DNA of 64,000 bases. Source: Phaseolus vulgaris. Its lineage: Eukaryota > Streptophyta > Magnoliopsida > Fabales > Fabaceae. Below, in pieces: positions 11,247-24,800 of this stretch. The position numbers were made by a program, and so were the translations under genes. The stretch's first letter is position 1. Each line of letters starts with the position of its first letter. Under the pieces are notes generated by a model. The model was not told the origin of the DNA, made no database searches, and saw only the letters and a list, made by a program, of their open reading frames with translations. The stretch lies in assembly GCF_000499845.2 (NCBI RefSeq), contig NC_023751.2, positions 35,391,309-35,455,308 on the forward strand, read 5' to 3'.

Positions 11247-12600
11247 ATTATTTGATTATGAATCACGCCTGATGCACAGACATAAAATTGATAAATAGTG
11301 ACATCAAAAGAACAAGTAACCAAGAACTCAACATATTTCTATGCCAACATATATTTTGTACAAATAAAAACACACACAAAGATGATTACTTGCACTTTCA
11401 AATGAAAATCAGTAGTATTACTTCTTTTCCATTGTTAAGATATAACATACAAAACATTTTATCATACACTTAAAATAACAATGCTTCATAGGAAATACCA
11501 AGAGCAGTTCAATTGATTAAAGCATTGACAATTTCATACACGACTAGAACCCTGACTTATGAATCCATGTTAGCAAATGATAAGATGATGAAAGATATCA
11601 TTGTAACCAAATTCACACAGAACCAAGTTTATGCATTTTGGTTGCACCATTCCATTGCAAGTATACCTAAGAGGGAACATCCTATCCTATCCCAAAACTG
11701 ACAAACCAACATAGTGTTTACTCGCAGTAAATCAATCCAAATACATAAGCATACAAAGTCAGAAAGAGTATTTCAAAAGGGGGTAAGAAATTAACCCAAG
11801 GTAATGATGAGTGAAAACACCCACTTCAAAATACCCCAGGAAATCAAGCCACAATCATCAACAGCATAGTAATTGATAACCTACACAAATAGTTCATGAA
11901 AACCCCGATGCAACACTGCCAAGCACATACAGCTCAAGAGGAGCCAGAAAACATTTCAAGCACCGCATGGTCAACAACACATGAAAAAGACACAGAAGAA
12001 GAACACTAATTCAAGAATCACTCGACCAATTCAATGAAGAAGAAAACATCTTAGGCATGAAGACTACAGGAACCTGATCACTTCGAAGGCTAAAAGAACC
12101 TCAAAATTCAGTGATCATAATTTTCCCAATCTCTCTCAGAACCACAATTCAATATTAAAAAAAAAACAAGAACTTTATGGTTAGAGAAGCTAAGTGATTA
12201 GTGTGGTAAATTGGTCTACAAAGTAACGCCAAGGCCTAGACTTAGCTGAGCCCCACAAAGTTCCAAGCCAAAACAAAAGGAACCCACATGAGTTTAAGGC
12301 CAATAAGAGAAACCAACCTGCAATGGAAGAAAAAATATGGGTAAAGATCTGAACTTTGAATTGCTCTGAAGCAGTATCACAAGGGAAAGAAAGGGAATTT
12401 AAGCTTAGAACTTTGAATAAATAAGTGAAACTAACCTTTTATTGAGTGAATGGTTTGAATTGAAACTGGGTCTTTGATTCCCAATGCACAGAACAGTCAC
12501 CGGCGATGGTGTGGCTGTTCCGGAAGCATCACCACCACCCACGGCAAGCTTCTTATGCTGCTTCTTTTCTTTCTCTTCACTTTTAAACACTAACCTTTGT
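11247..12600 (-). other. HAT3.1 5' leader: non-coding exons and leader intron
   Basis: Upstream of the coding start, a donor (AAAAG|GTTAG) lies at 12436/12435 and an acceptor (GCATCAG|GCGTG) near 11273. A leader exon therefore appears to run from about 12600 to 12436, with an intron of about 1.1 kb; an internal leader exon starting near 12317 (TTGCAG|GTTGG) is possible. The 61-codon frame in the first leader exon (12590-12405) is best read as 5' UTR or an upstream frame. Confidence 0.5.
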
Positions 12601-15600
12601 TTTGGTGTGTATATTACACCTTACAATGACTATTCCAGTCACTAAAAAGTGTTCTTTTTTGTTTTTGTTTGTCCCTATTAAATGATATATTAACTGATAG
12701 ATTAATTGTCATGTACACTGAATTCATTAAAATTTACAATAACTCTTTTAAACATTATGTTAAAGAATTTTTTTGTGACTGAAAATTAAGAAAAACTTTT
12801 ACATTAATATCTATTTATATCAAAACAGTATTTTTTACCTAGGTCAAACAAAAACAAAAGTGTTCTTTGGAGAACTCAAATCCCTGATGTGTTAACTTTT
12901 TTCAGTGTGTGGAGCCAATGAGAATGAACTCAATGAAGTGTCTCCAACTAGTTTCCGACATAAAACTAATATAAGATTTGGATGGTTTTGGAAGCCAAAG
13001 AAAATGGTTACTTGGTTAGTAGGGTTGAGTGCACACACTTGTCTTTGAGAAAGAGAAAAAAAAAAATAGTTTTGTAATAAATTTGTTTTATGTTTTTTCA
13101 AAATTTAAATTGATTTTTAATTTTTTATAGTTAACTTTTTTATCTCTATAATCAAATTCTAATATTCTGTTTTTAACCAAGTGGTTTATTGTTTAAATTT
13201 TGATAATATCATGACATAAATTATGTTTAAAACAAGTATTATTACAACTTTCACCTAATAGAGTGAGAGTTTAATAAAAAGTGTAAAGTATTTAAAAATT
13301 ATATAAAATTATAACAAGTCATGAGATAACATTTTTAATTGTATTTTTTTTACATGATAGAGATGAAAACAAAATCAATTTTAAATTAAAGAGGTAAAAA
13401 TACATTGCTCTAAATTTAAAGGATTTTTTTTTAAAAATAAGCTATGGCTAAAATGGAAGAATAAATTTATGTTATGATGACTTTAGTCTTTGAGTTATGT
13501 AATGAGTTTACGAAATCTAACATAATGTTCTAAAATAATTTTTTAAGACACAGTAGAATCTTGTTTTAATTGGTATAAACATTTAAGTTTGTATGGTTTT
13601 AATATGCATGTAGAATTTACTTAAGATATTTAAAGTACAATAACAACAATTAACAATTATTTTAAAACTGGAATAGTAACATGACCATATCAATGGCTTA
13701 AAGTTTAACTTTTTTCACATAATTGAATCATAGTGGAATTTAATAATAATTAAACAATATACAAAATATTATTAAATTGCATATATAAAATCATGCATTA
13801 ATAAGACTCAAAACTAAAGTAAAATTTAATTTCATAGATTACATTAAAAAAATTGATCAGAAAATTCTTAGTCAAATCTATCCTAATATTCATGTATAAT
13901 TTTTAATAAAAAATATAAGAATTTTCAGTAACAATAAATACTTTAATGCAAAAAATAATAAATTAATATAATATAAAATTTTAATAATGTAGGATATAAA
14001 TATATAAATGAATGCAAATGACTAAGTTATATGTTTTTTAACAAAAATATAACAATAATTTATACCAATTTATAAATCTTACTAATATTGTCCTTCTATT
14101 TGCCTTAAAATTATTTTAGAATAAGTTTTAAAAATTCATTTATAGTTTAAAATATTTTTTTTAAACTAACTCTTAAAGCCGTTTTTAGAAATTCAATTTA
14201 AAAAATATATTTTTTATAATTTTTTTATTCAAATCGGTTTTCAAAACTATGTTATTTATATGAAGACAAATACCTTATTTATTTAAATTATGATAAATAT
14301 GACCATATTAAAACGCTTGCTAATACTAGTTAAAATTAAAAGGTGAATTTGAATGAAGTGAAAAAAAAGAAAGAAAACTTAAATACCAATCATAAAATGT
14401 ATCAATCTAAAGTTAAACATGACTTATTAGATCAAGTGCAATTAAATTGAAAAAAAAAAAAAATATCCAAATACCAAACCAATTGCAATTGATTTGGTTA
14501 AAATTATAAGTAAAAACAATCAATTAATCCGAGTTTTTGCAATCAAATATCATTATTCCTTTTATCAGATAAATTGATTAAACTTTTTTCATATGTATAT
14601 GGCAGGAAAAGGTAGATCTAAGGTAAACAGTACCAATTAGGATTAAAGTTTGTTTTAATATGATACAAAGAGACTCATATTTCTTTTGTTTGACCAGAAT
14701 ATATGTACAAGATTGAATGCAACCATTAAGGTTCTGTTTGCTTTAAGGGTTGTATTCTTCATGAGTTTAAAGGGTTGTACTCTTCAAGAGGAAATATATG
14801 AAGGGATATTCATCAAGAGATGTGCATGGAAGAAAAGAGAGTGAATGTGCATGAATAATGATTTTTCTCATCCTCTTAATATCCAAAATTTTGAGAGGAA
14901 AGCCACCTGATGGTATTTTTTCTTTTTGACCTTCTTTTTTGCTTTGTCATTCATGCAATAATATATATAATAATATCTTTTATTTTTATTATTTTTCATT
15001 ATGATATTTCATACTTTATTCTATATATCTTTTTTTCTTTATAAATAAATTTGTTGTACAATTCACTCTATATATAACATTTTTTTATTATAAAATGTCT
15101 TCTAAAATATATACATAGTTATATATCTACATACAATCTAAATCAATGAATATAAAAATCTTTCAAAATGTATAAATAAATATAATAATAAATTTGTATA
15201 TGCTTAGATAATATTATTGTTATGATTCTTTTCATGTTTCGATAATATAAGTAACTCATATTTTTTTCGAAAGTAATTATTTAACAAAATAAATTATTTA
15301 ATTGTACTGAAAATAATTTAAAATATTTCAATTAACTCAAATCTACACTAAATACAACATATTTCATTATTTAAATATTTTTAAATACAAGAGTAAATTT
15401 ATAAACTTACATTTTACACTTTTAAAAAAAATTAAAAAAATCTTACAACTATCACATCACTCACAAACTTCAATAAACTTTTCTTACAAATCTACTCTAA
15501 TATACATCAATCCAAACACACTCACTTTCTTCACACTTTCCTCTCAAATCCTCACACATCCACTCCCTCAAATTCTCACACATCCTCTCCTGTTCAGGGT

Positions 15601-15956
15601 ATTGTGCATGTAAAATTACCCCTTAAAAAATGAGGAAGGCAGCATTTCAGGGTAGCAAAATTACTTCGGAAGTTTTGGACTAAGGGTAGCAAAACCCCTT
15701 AAGAAATTTGGCACTTTGGTGTGTGAGTGAGTCCCCTGTTCCCAAGTCTGAATCAAGAAGATTGCAGAAGATTGGATGCTTATAAAAACTACAGAAGAAG
15801 CTGTCTCCTCTCAACTCCAGGAAGTTGAGAATCCTATCCCCACTACCTAATACTTTCCTTTCCAATCTAAACTCCCTCCCCTTGTTCACCCTTTCTATTA
15901 CCTAATACTCCCTCCTTCTACCCAACAATTTCGGTTGTAATCTAGTACACTCCTAA
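12601..15956. other. Intergenic, AT-rich; no gene recognised
   Basis: Between the HAT3.1 leader and the next repeat I see only short frames. The stretch 14730-15640 has a different texture: it starts with ggttctgtttgctttaaggg and ends in a CT-rich run with repeated ctcacacatcc words, and could be a decayed DNA transposon, but I could not define termini or a target duplication. Frames near 12892-13101 and 15680-15889 resemble nothing known. Confidence 0.5.
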
Positions 15957-15963
15957 CTTATGA

Positions 15964-16363
15964 GGCTCGGACACAATGGTGTGTCTGACGTATCGGACAC
16001 CGACATGTATCGGTGAAGTGTTTAATTAAAAAAAAAATTGTTGGATTTCTGACAACTCTAACACAGTTCTAACACAATTTTAAAAAGGAAAAATATTTTA
16101 ATTTAAAAAAAATTAAACTTATTGTATAAATTTTTATTATGGTTACAAAAATAAGGAACAAGTTCTTTTGAACTAGTCCCGAGAAACATATTTCTGCTAC
16201 AAAAAAAATTGAAACATACTTGTGCACATAAATCTTTATTGTCAATTTATATAATTCATAATTATATAATATGTAAATATTTGTTCCCATATCCTACATT
16301 TTAGAAATTATACGTATCTCCATGTTTATATCCGTGTCGTATCAGTGTTTGTACTACATAGCT
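15964..16363 (+). repeat. Dispersed ~400-bp repeat, copy 2
   Basis: Starts ggctcggacac and ends near tactacatagct, matching the layout of the copy at 24080-24512 (ggctcagacac ... gttacatagct). The interior shares tttctgacaact, ttattgtataaatttttat and cttgtgcacataaatcttta. The start is rich in gtgtc/gacac words that could form short terminal inverted repeats. No open frame of note. Confidence 0.7.
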
Positions 16364-16452
16364 CCTTAACTAACTAACTAACTGTAATTAACATGAACAA
16401 ATAAAGAGGTCATCTATTATCATACCTAAGGTTACAAACAAACATATTGGCC

Positions 16453-17900
16453 ATTTTTTTTCTAGCAAAGAATTAATTAAATAAATAAAAGAAACACTTT
16501 AGGAGTGTTCCAACCCTTATACAGAAGACTCCTAAAAATAACGGAGCCCACAAGATCAACCCTTACATCCCAAAACCAAGATCAAACCCACAACCCACAA
16601 ACAGAAAAAAAAAAAAACTACTAAAAAATAAATTGTTGCCCACACTCATGGACCACCAAAACAAGCCACTATCGCTCAAAACCACAAAAAAATCTTACTC
16701 GGTCCTATGACAATTGGGCACACTAAAAAGAAAGAAAGTTGTTCCTGTGTGGCCAGTTTAATACACTAAAATAGAGGATAAACAGATAGTCAAACATAAG
16801 TGCTTAGCTATAGATAACCACAATCTCCTTGCTGTAAGATCTAAAAAGCACAATACTATTCCCTGACCAATATCTGTTATATTCAAACTTCATAGTTCGT
16901 CTATGTTACACTCAACTTCCCCAAAAAGCTGATTTCAACAGAATTTAAAGTTTGTATATGTAACAAGAGCCTTGTGCCACTCTAGTGGAGAGACTGTAAC
17001 AAGACTTCATTCCTTTGAACCTAAGCTTTTCCTTCAAAATTTCACCAGATGGGGTGTCTTATACCTTGCCAATATCAGCTTCGTCAATCTGCTCCCTGCC
17101 AACAGCATAATCAAGCCAAGAATACCAACCTTTGACATGTGTTCTTCTAACGCTTTACCCTGCACCACATATCACTACCTTCCAAACCTTTCAGCTAGTT
17201 CAAAATATAATACATACCCATAAGAGTGATCATAGAATAAGTCATTAACAGATTTATAACAAAACCAGCTAACCATGTACTTAATTGAGAAAACAATAAT
17301 TATGCTTATCTATATTTATTTTGTTGCCATATTAATGCATGTTAAAGGGGATAAAATCCAAGCGGAGAAGGAGAACTTAACTTTTCTTACTTTATGTTTC
17401 ATCCACACCCATGTTTGTACTTGTGCCATAGTAAAGATTTCCTCTGCATCTATCTTTGTTTGGTTAAAAATAACCTTGTTTCTATGCTTTCAAATGCACC
17501 AAACCACTGAGACCCATAGACTTTTCCATAGTTTGTTGTCTTCTTTGTTAAAACACATACAAGAAAATTGTTTGAAATGATGAATCAAATCATTATGATT
17601 TACCGAACTATTTCCTGACCAGTTAAAGCACATATTCCAGACCTTGGTTGATACATCACAAGTAACAAGAATGTGTGGGGTTAATACATCTTTATCAATA
17701 TATTTCTTTTACGCATTTATCGCTATCCCAAAATACCAATAATGGAAACTATACGTCGACACATATTGGCCATTAAGTGTTTCTAAAGAATGATTCTCCC
17801 AATGTTTTCTAAGCACATTTGAGAATGGAGATGCGTGAAATAATTTTTGTTTTTGAGAGGAGAGGTCACAGAAGATTCCAAACAAAACTTTTGAAAGCAA
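16453..17900 (-). mobile_element. Dead LINE (L1-type non-LTR retrotransposon), 3' part
   Basis: On the minus strand, 17677-17345 translates to a typical plant LINE zinc-binding/RNase-H-side region: HILVTCDVSTKVWNMCFNWS, then VVWCI, an in-frame stop (17492-17490), and KHRNKVIFN. The 3' end carries the usual tail words (gggttggaacactcctaaag, ttaattctttgcta) and a short A-run at about 16453. Upstream sequence to about 17900 is probably more of the same element but too decayed to place. No reverse-transcriptase core is visible, so it is a 5'-truncated, mutated copy. Confidence 0.65.
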
Positions 17901-18111
17901 ACATAAATAACTTTTTGTAGCATCAAACCTTTAAATTTTTTGTTCTGCTAGATTACTGAAATTCTAAAACTTCATAGGTTATATAGATGACCAAGTGTTT
18001 GAAAGAATAAAAGTTCATATATTTTAGTTGTGCAAGCCCAAAAAAACTAAATTCACCATGAACTAAAGCACTGGAACCAAATTAAAATCCGATCTCTTTC
18101 ACATATTTCAT

Positions 18112-18190
18112 TATCTTAAAGTGAGGTTTGCATTCACTCATAAAAAATAAATATCTTAATCTTTAATCAGTGGGATCTCCAACACATAGA
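18112..18190 (-). mobile_element. TRIM LTR fragment
   Basis: The minus strand reads tgttggagatcccactgatt followed by tgagtgaatgcaaacctcac, the 5' half of the TRIM LTR seen at 19956-20075. The 3' half is not recognisable. It lies about 650 bp upstream of the clathrin-assembly gene start. Confidence 0.5.
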
Positions 18191-18829
18191 GAAAAAGATG
18201 TATTTAAATCATAGTATAAAATAAAATAAAAAAGTAGTGTTACTTTATTTGATAGCAAATTAAAAGAAAACAAATTTAGTTAGAAAATATATAAATTTAA
18301 AATATTCAAAGAGAATAATACTTCTTAATAAATATTCAATTAAAAATACTAAATTGAAGAAAACACAAGGATGATAAAAAGCATTAATTAGATAAATTGA
18401 GTTAAAGACAAAATTAAATCACAAATCAATTGAAAATTATAAAAAATCAGAATACTTAATAAAATAAAAAATCTATTAGGAATATTTATAATTAGAATGA
18501 GGCTAAATGTTGTGTAATTTTTATTGAAAACATTTAGAATTCATATTAATTGTTATTATTTGAAGCAAGATTGTGATTAAGTTGAAGACACCACAGAAAT
18601 GAAAGAGTAGAAGTAATGAAAACGAAACATAAGTCGACTTTTTCTATTCTTGAAAATTCAACCAACCGATTCTGCAGAAATTTTCGTCAGAACAATTCAA
18701 AGTACCAAAGTACCCTTCCCAGAGATAAAACAAACGAAGAACAAAACAAGCAAATCCTTCATTCTTCTTCTCTTTGTTTCTTCTCTTTCCTTCATCAAAT
18801 CCATAAAACTGAACCATTTTTAATGAATA

Positions 18830-21800
18830 ATGGGAACGTTTAACAGCTTCAGAAAAGCCTATGGTGCTCTCAAGGACTCCACCAAGGTTGGCCTTGCCAA
18901 AGTCAATAGCGAATACAAGGTCATAATCATATATCATTTCTACGTAAAAATGCATGCATGCATGCATGCACACAGTGTTTTCTTATTCTTTTCGAATTTT
19001 AATGCATAGATTGATTCTGTTCCTTTTTGTTTATAAAGGAGTTGGATATTGCAATTGTAAAGGCCACCAATCATGTGGAATACCCTCCCAAGGAACGTCA
19101 TGTTCGAAGTATATATGTTAAACATACAATTTATTACAATTTCTATTGAATAATGCAGATCATATTTTTACATTCTGATATATAATATCATATGGCATCA
19201 TGAAACTAGTTTAATCTACGTAATCTCTTGCTTATTTCAATCATGTTTGTTTGTTTATTTTCCTTTCACCTTTTTCTCTTATATACAATATTCCTTAAAT
19301 TGTTTGCAGAAATATTCTATGCAACATCAGCACACCAGCCACGAGCAGATGTCTCATACTGCATTCATAAACTTTCTAAGAGACTCTCCAAAACACGAAG
19401 CTGGATAGTAAATCCTTTTATTGATACCTTTGAAATCATCTTAAGAACTTATTTTTCAGATATGAGATAGCAATAGGTTTTGGAACAGTTTAGTTAATGA
19501 TTTTTGTTATATTTCATTCTCTTTATGCATATAACTTTCATGATTGAATGAATTACAGGTTGCCATAAAGGCATTAATAGTCATTCACAGGACTTTGAGA
19601 GAGGGTGACCCTACCTTTAGAGAAGAGATTCTTAACTACTCACGCAGGGGACATATCCTCCAAATATCCAATTTCAAAGATGATTCAAGCCCTCAAGGTA
19701 AATGAATTAGTTATGCAGATTAATTTGTTGTCTGTGACTATTTTGAAAATCTGGACCTTTTTTTTTTTAGATCTCACGTTGACTAGAGATTAGATCATTT
19801 CATAGTATATAAGTGGTACAAACCTTACCTCATAAGTTAATTTTATGAGATTCAATTAGACTTAAAGTTCGTTTCTTAATATAGTATCAGACATTTCGAA
19901 CATATTCTAGCGAGTGTTTGGCCTTATCAGGCCACACTCTTAGTATGAGGAGGTGTATTGGAGATCCTACATCAACTAAAGATTAGAACATTTTATAATA
20001 TATAAGTAAGCGCAAACTTCATCTCATAGACTTGTTTTATAAGGTTGAGTTGGGCCTAAAGTCCACTTCTTAATACTTTTATTTCTCCTTCAATATTTTT
20101 TCATTACATGACCAATTCAACTTATCCTTGCAGCTTGGGATTGTTCTGCATGGGTTCGAACCTATGCACTATTTTTGGAAGAAAGACTTGAATGCTTTAG
20201 AGTGCTTAAATATGATATAGAATCAGAACGTTTAACAAAAGCATCACCTGCTGCAACTAAAGTGTGTGCTTTTCCTTGTCTTGTTCACACTCAAGTTTAT
20301 TTTCCAAGCATCATGTTTCTATGTTCAGAATACTGTTGACTTTTTCCACTTTGACAGGCACACAGTAGAACTCGATCATTGAGTAGTGAGGACCTGTTGG
20401 GGCAGTTACCTGCTCTGCAACAACTCTTATATCGCCTTATTGGTTGTCAAGTATGAACTAATGGAAATTTCATAATTGATGACTTAATTTGTTATAACAT
20501 ATTCCTTACCATTCAATTTTCTTTAATATGTTGCAGCCTGAAGGATGTTCTTATAGCAACTATCTAGTGCAATATGCTTTGGCCCTGGTATGCATTTTAT
20601 TATTCAATATTTGCACTCTCAACACAATAGTAATTTCAGTATCATCTGCAATAACATGATTAGTTATGGATACCTTTATTGTGCTCATAGTATTCAATTG
20701 AGCTACTATATGTTAACAAGGAGCTATTATATGGACAATTCAATTGCTTTAATTAGGTTTTTTTTATGTTATTGTTGGGAAAATCAGAACTAATTCTCCA
20801 ACAAAATTGAATAATGACACTGAAAATTTTTAATGTCGAAAAACCTTCTCAACTTGAGAAATAAAAACTCACTGGACATAGTTCAGAAAATGTCTTCACT
20901 ATAAAAGTAGGATTACAATATTTGTTTCTGTGAATCAGTATAACACTTAATCTCACCCAAGAATGATACAATACAAAGTTTCTCTAGCATCTCACTAAGA
21001 TCTAATCTCTTGATGGTTATCTATTCTCTTATTTACTCTCTATGTCGTTCTTCTCCCTTGCTTGCATTTTCTCTACCTCACAAGTTTCTTTTATATAAAG
21101 AATGAGAGGAAAGTTTCTTCATAAAGAGATAGTGGATAACTAATGTTTATCACATTTTCAAAAGAGAGTATAATTCCAAAAAACTTTTGGAGTGACCATC
21201 ACTAATCAGTTATTAATATTCATTGGTGATGGTCTCTCACTAAATTAAGGAGAGATTTCCAACTCTTTGTTAACTTAGAATGATCTTTAATGTCAATCTT
21301 TATTACAAGAATTATCAAAGTGAAACTGTAACTCAGGGATTTGCATCTAACTTTTGTATAAATTCATATTTGCATGATTCCTGCTATTAGATAATGTTAC
21401 CCTTGAATCAAATTCACTGAACAAATGACTTCCACTCATAAAAGAAGATCACACTGATTTGGTGAATTACACAATGAAATTACTACTTTAAGGAATTGTA
21501 TCTCCTGTAATTCAAAATCATGGGAGCCTGATTCATCTTCAACACATCATTTAACTTCATGAAAAGAAATGAAAAACTTGATTATTTTTCTGTGCATCTT
21601 TTGCTTGTGTCTCATTTTGTCATTTACTTTTGGTTTTGGGCAATGTCATAGGTTTTGAAAGAAAGTTTCAAAATATACTGTGCACTCAATGATGGAATCA
21701 TCAATCTCGTGGATATGGTAGTTCCTATCATGGTTTAATTTACCATTTGATGATTTTATTGGATATTCAAATCATACTAACTAGTGAAAATTATAGTTCT

Positions 21801-24800
21801 TCGATATGACAAGGCATGATGCAGTGAAGGCTCTAAACATTTATAAAAGAGCTGGTCAACAGGTTTACAGTAATGTTTTTTCAAACACATTTTAATTGTT
21901 TTGTGCTTTATAAGGTGTTGATGTTTTTTATGAACATTATGCAGGCTGAGAATCTTGCTGACTTCTATGAATATTGCAAGGGCTTGGAACTTGCTAGGAA
22001 TTTCCAGTTTCCAACATTGAGACAGGTTCCTTAAATTTGTTTGTTACAGTAAGCCATGTGTGATGTTATGAAAAGAAGAATCTAACAATTTTTTTTGCTA
22101 TATAATGAACAGCCACCTCCCTCTTTCCTTGCAACTATGGAAGAATACATTAGAGAAGCACCTCAAACAGGATATGTTAACAAAAGATTGGTAAGAAAAA
22201 ATTATCAACAAATTCCTTAGGAACAAACTTGTCTGTCATACATATTCTTATGTTAGTATGTGAATTTTAGTGAACTGTTAGGCTTAAGCCATTTCCTCAA
22301 GGAGCAGGAGCTAAACAAACCTTCAATGTGTTATGTAGTATGTTTTATAACATGCAAACTCTTAAACATTATGTGCTAATTAAACAAGTTATAGATATTA
22401 ATTTGCTCTGCATTGGCTTCCAATAATGTATCTTTTTATCTCTTTTCCAAAACCTGTTTCACAATTTATTCTCAGAATTATAGTTAACAAAAATTGTATC
22501 AGTGTCATTATTTATTGTTTCTGCAACTTCTCACATAACATTGCCTTATTCAGGTTTCATCATAGAGAAACTGATACAGTAACAAAATGTGATCATTTTT
22601 CATAAAAAAACTTGCTCCAATGCTTTCACTATAAAAGTAATTATACTTGCAATGTAATAAGTGTCATTCAACATCAGGAATATCAAGAAAATGAGGAATC
22701 ATCTAAAGAAGATTCAGAATCCAGTGAAACTGAAGACCCTCAAGAAAATGAAGAACAATATGAGGAAGTCAATGAGGAAGATTCGGTAGCAGATGAAGAA
22801 GTACATTCCAAGGAGGAGGAGGAGGAGGTGGTGGTTGAGCCTCCTCCTTTGATATCAACTGATGATGGTACAAATGATTTGTTGGTATGTGTTGATTATA
22901 AAATAATGGTTTTTATGGATGTTTGTGATGTTCACTTGATGGAATGAATAACACTTGTACACCTTTGTAGGGACTTAATGAAATAAATCTAAAAGCTATG
23001 GAACTGGAGGAAAACAATGCTATGGCTCTTGCAATTGTACCACCTGGTGGTAAGGACTAAAGTAATTGATTGAAAAATATAAAGTTTTTTTTATCAGCAA
23101 AGAATTAAATGAATGAATAAAAATGAGATACTTCAGGTGTGTTTCAACTCGTATATAAGTACCAATAAACCTTTCCAGAGTATAAAGTATTTCACATAAG
23201 CCTTTCCAGAGTTGCACTTTGCTTCATTGATGCATACTAATATTTTAGAAGTTGCAGACATTTACATTTCAACAATCATGCAATGTTTGTTGGGATTCTC
23301 TGATATAAACAAGGACAAGTTCATATTTACATTTTGATATGCAATTTAGGAATCCAAACAAGGTTATCTTTTCAATTTTTCCACTTGAAGTTGATAGAAC
23401 AAGATGATAAACACTTGTTTTAGTAAGATTAACATCTTAGCAATGTGATTTTCACACATAATTTTGTCTAATATCCATGAGGATGCTTATTAACATACAC
23501 TATACAGAACTTAAACCAAAGAAACTTTAAATATGCAGCATATAATCAATTAAACTTTGTTGTTTGACTCTGTTGATTTCTAAAAGTTTCAAGCTTGTGT
23601 AGGAAGTAATCCAAACAATCTTGCTTTGAGTAACATTGATGGTGCAACTGGTTGGGAACTTTCATTAGTTACAACACGAAGTAACCATACTAGTCAAACC
23701 ACAGATCGCAGAATGGTTTGTTTCTCTACTACAGTAAAATCAATTACTCATTTACGTTTATCTCTTCATCTATTTTCACAAAATAAAACTATTCAGATAT
23801 GTTAGAACTGCACAATTTTCATCCCTACTCAATTAGGCTAGACATATACACTTTCACATTGATCTTGGTGCTGCATCAAGATCATGGCGAATGGAGCTAT
23901 TAGTGTAAAAGATAAAGGTTTGAAGATGTTTTTGTTTTCATTTTGGTTTTGCTTCTACAAGTCTGCATTAGAACAAACTTCTAAAGTCAGGAAACACAGT
24001 AGAAATAGGAAAAGAAGATAACAAACATCAAAGAAACATGTATCCTTGGCTTTATAGGTTATAGAAACTTACACTATCAGGCTCAGACACGCCTCTAAAA
24101 TGATGCGTTTGTTTCAGATATAAGTAACGCGTACGACACTCATACAACACATGTTGGTAAAGTATCTAATTCAAAAAATATTTTTTGAATTTCTGACAAC
24201 TTTAATACCGTTCAAACACAATTTTAAAAAGAACAAATACATTAATTTTCTAAAAACTCAAACTTATTGTATAAATTTTTATCATAATTATGAAAATAAT
24301 GAACAAATACTTTTTAACCAGCTATTAGAAACCTCTTTCTACCACAAAAAAAGAACTCATACATATTTGTGCACATAAATCTTTATTGTCAATTTATATA
24401 ATTCATAATTATATAATATATACATTTGTGTTCCCGTGTCCTACAATTTGAAGATTATATGTATCGAATTGTCTGATCCGTGTTGTACTAATGCCCGTAT
24501 CTGTGTTACATAGCTTACAAATCATGATGCAAAAAGATATTAACACAATTCATTTTCCCTTCTTTTTATTAAGCCAGGCCGGTGGGTTTGATAACCTATT
24601 ATTGGACAGTCTGTATGAAGATGAAAATGCCAGAAGACAACTTCAACTCCAAAATGCAGGTTATGGACATGGGGGATCCATGGATATACAGAACCCTTTT
24701 CATCATTATAACCAACAAGATCCATTTGCAATGTCCAACAACATAGCACCCCCACCCAATGTGCAAATGGCACAAATGGCTCAACAACAGCAACAACAAA

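Noticed and set aside
12405..12590. 61-codon minus frame as the true N-terminus of HAT3.1
   Set aside because: A splice donor lies at 12436/12435 and the leader acceptor near 11273 precedes the ATG at 11246; joining would need an extra in-phase path that I could not support. Treated as leader.
14730..15640. Possible DNA transposon
   Set aside because: The ends look distinctive, but I could not match terminal inverted repeats or a target duplication, so no element is called.
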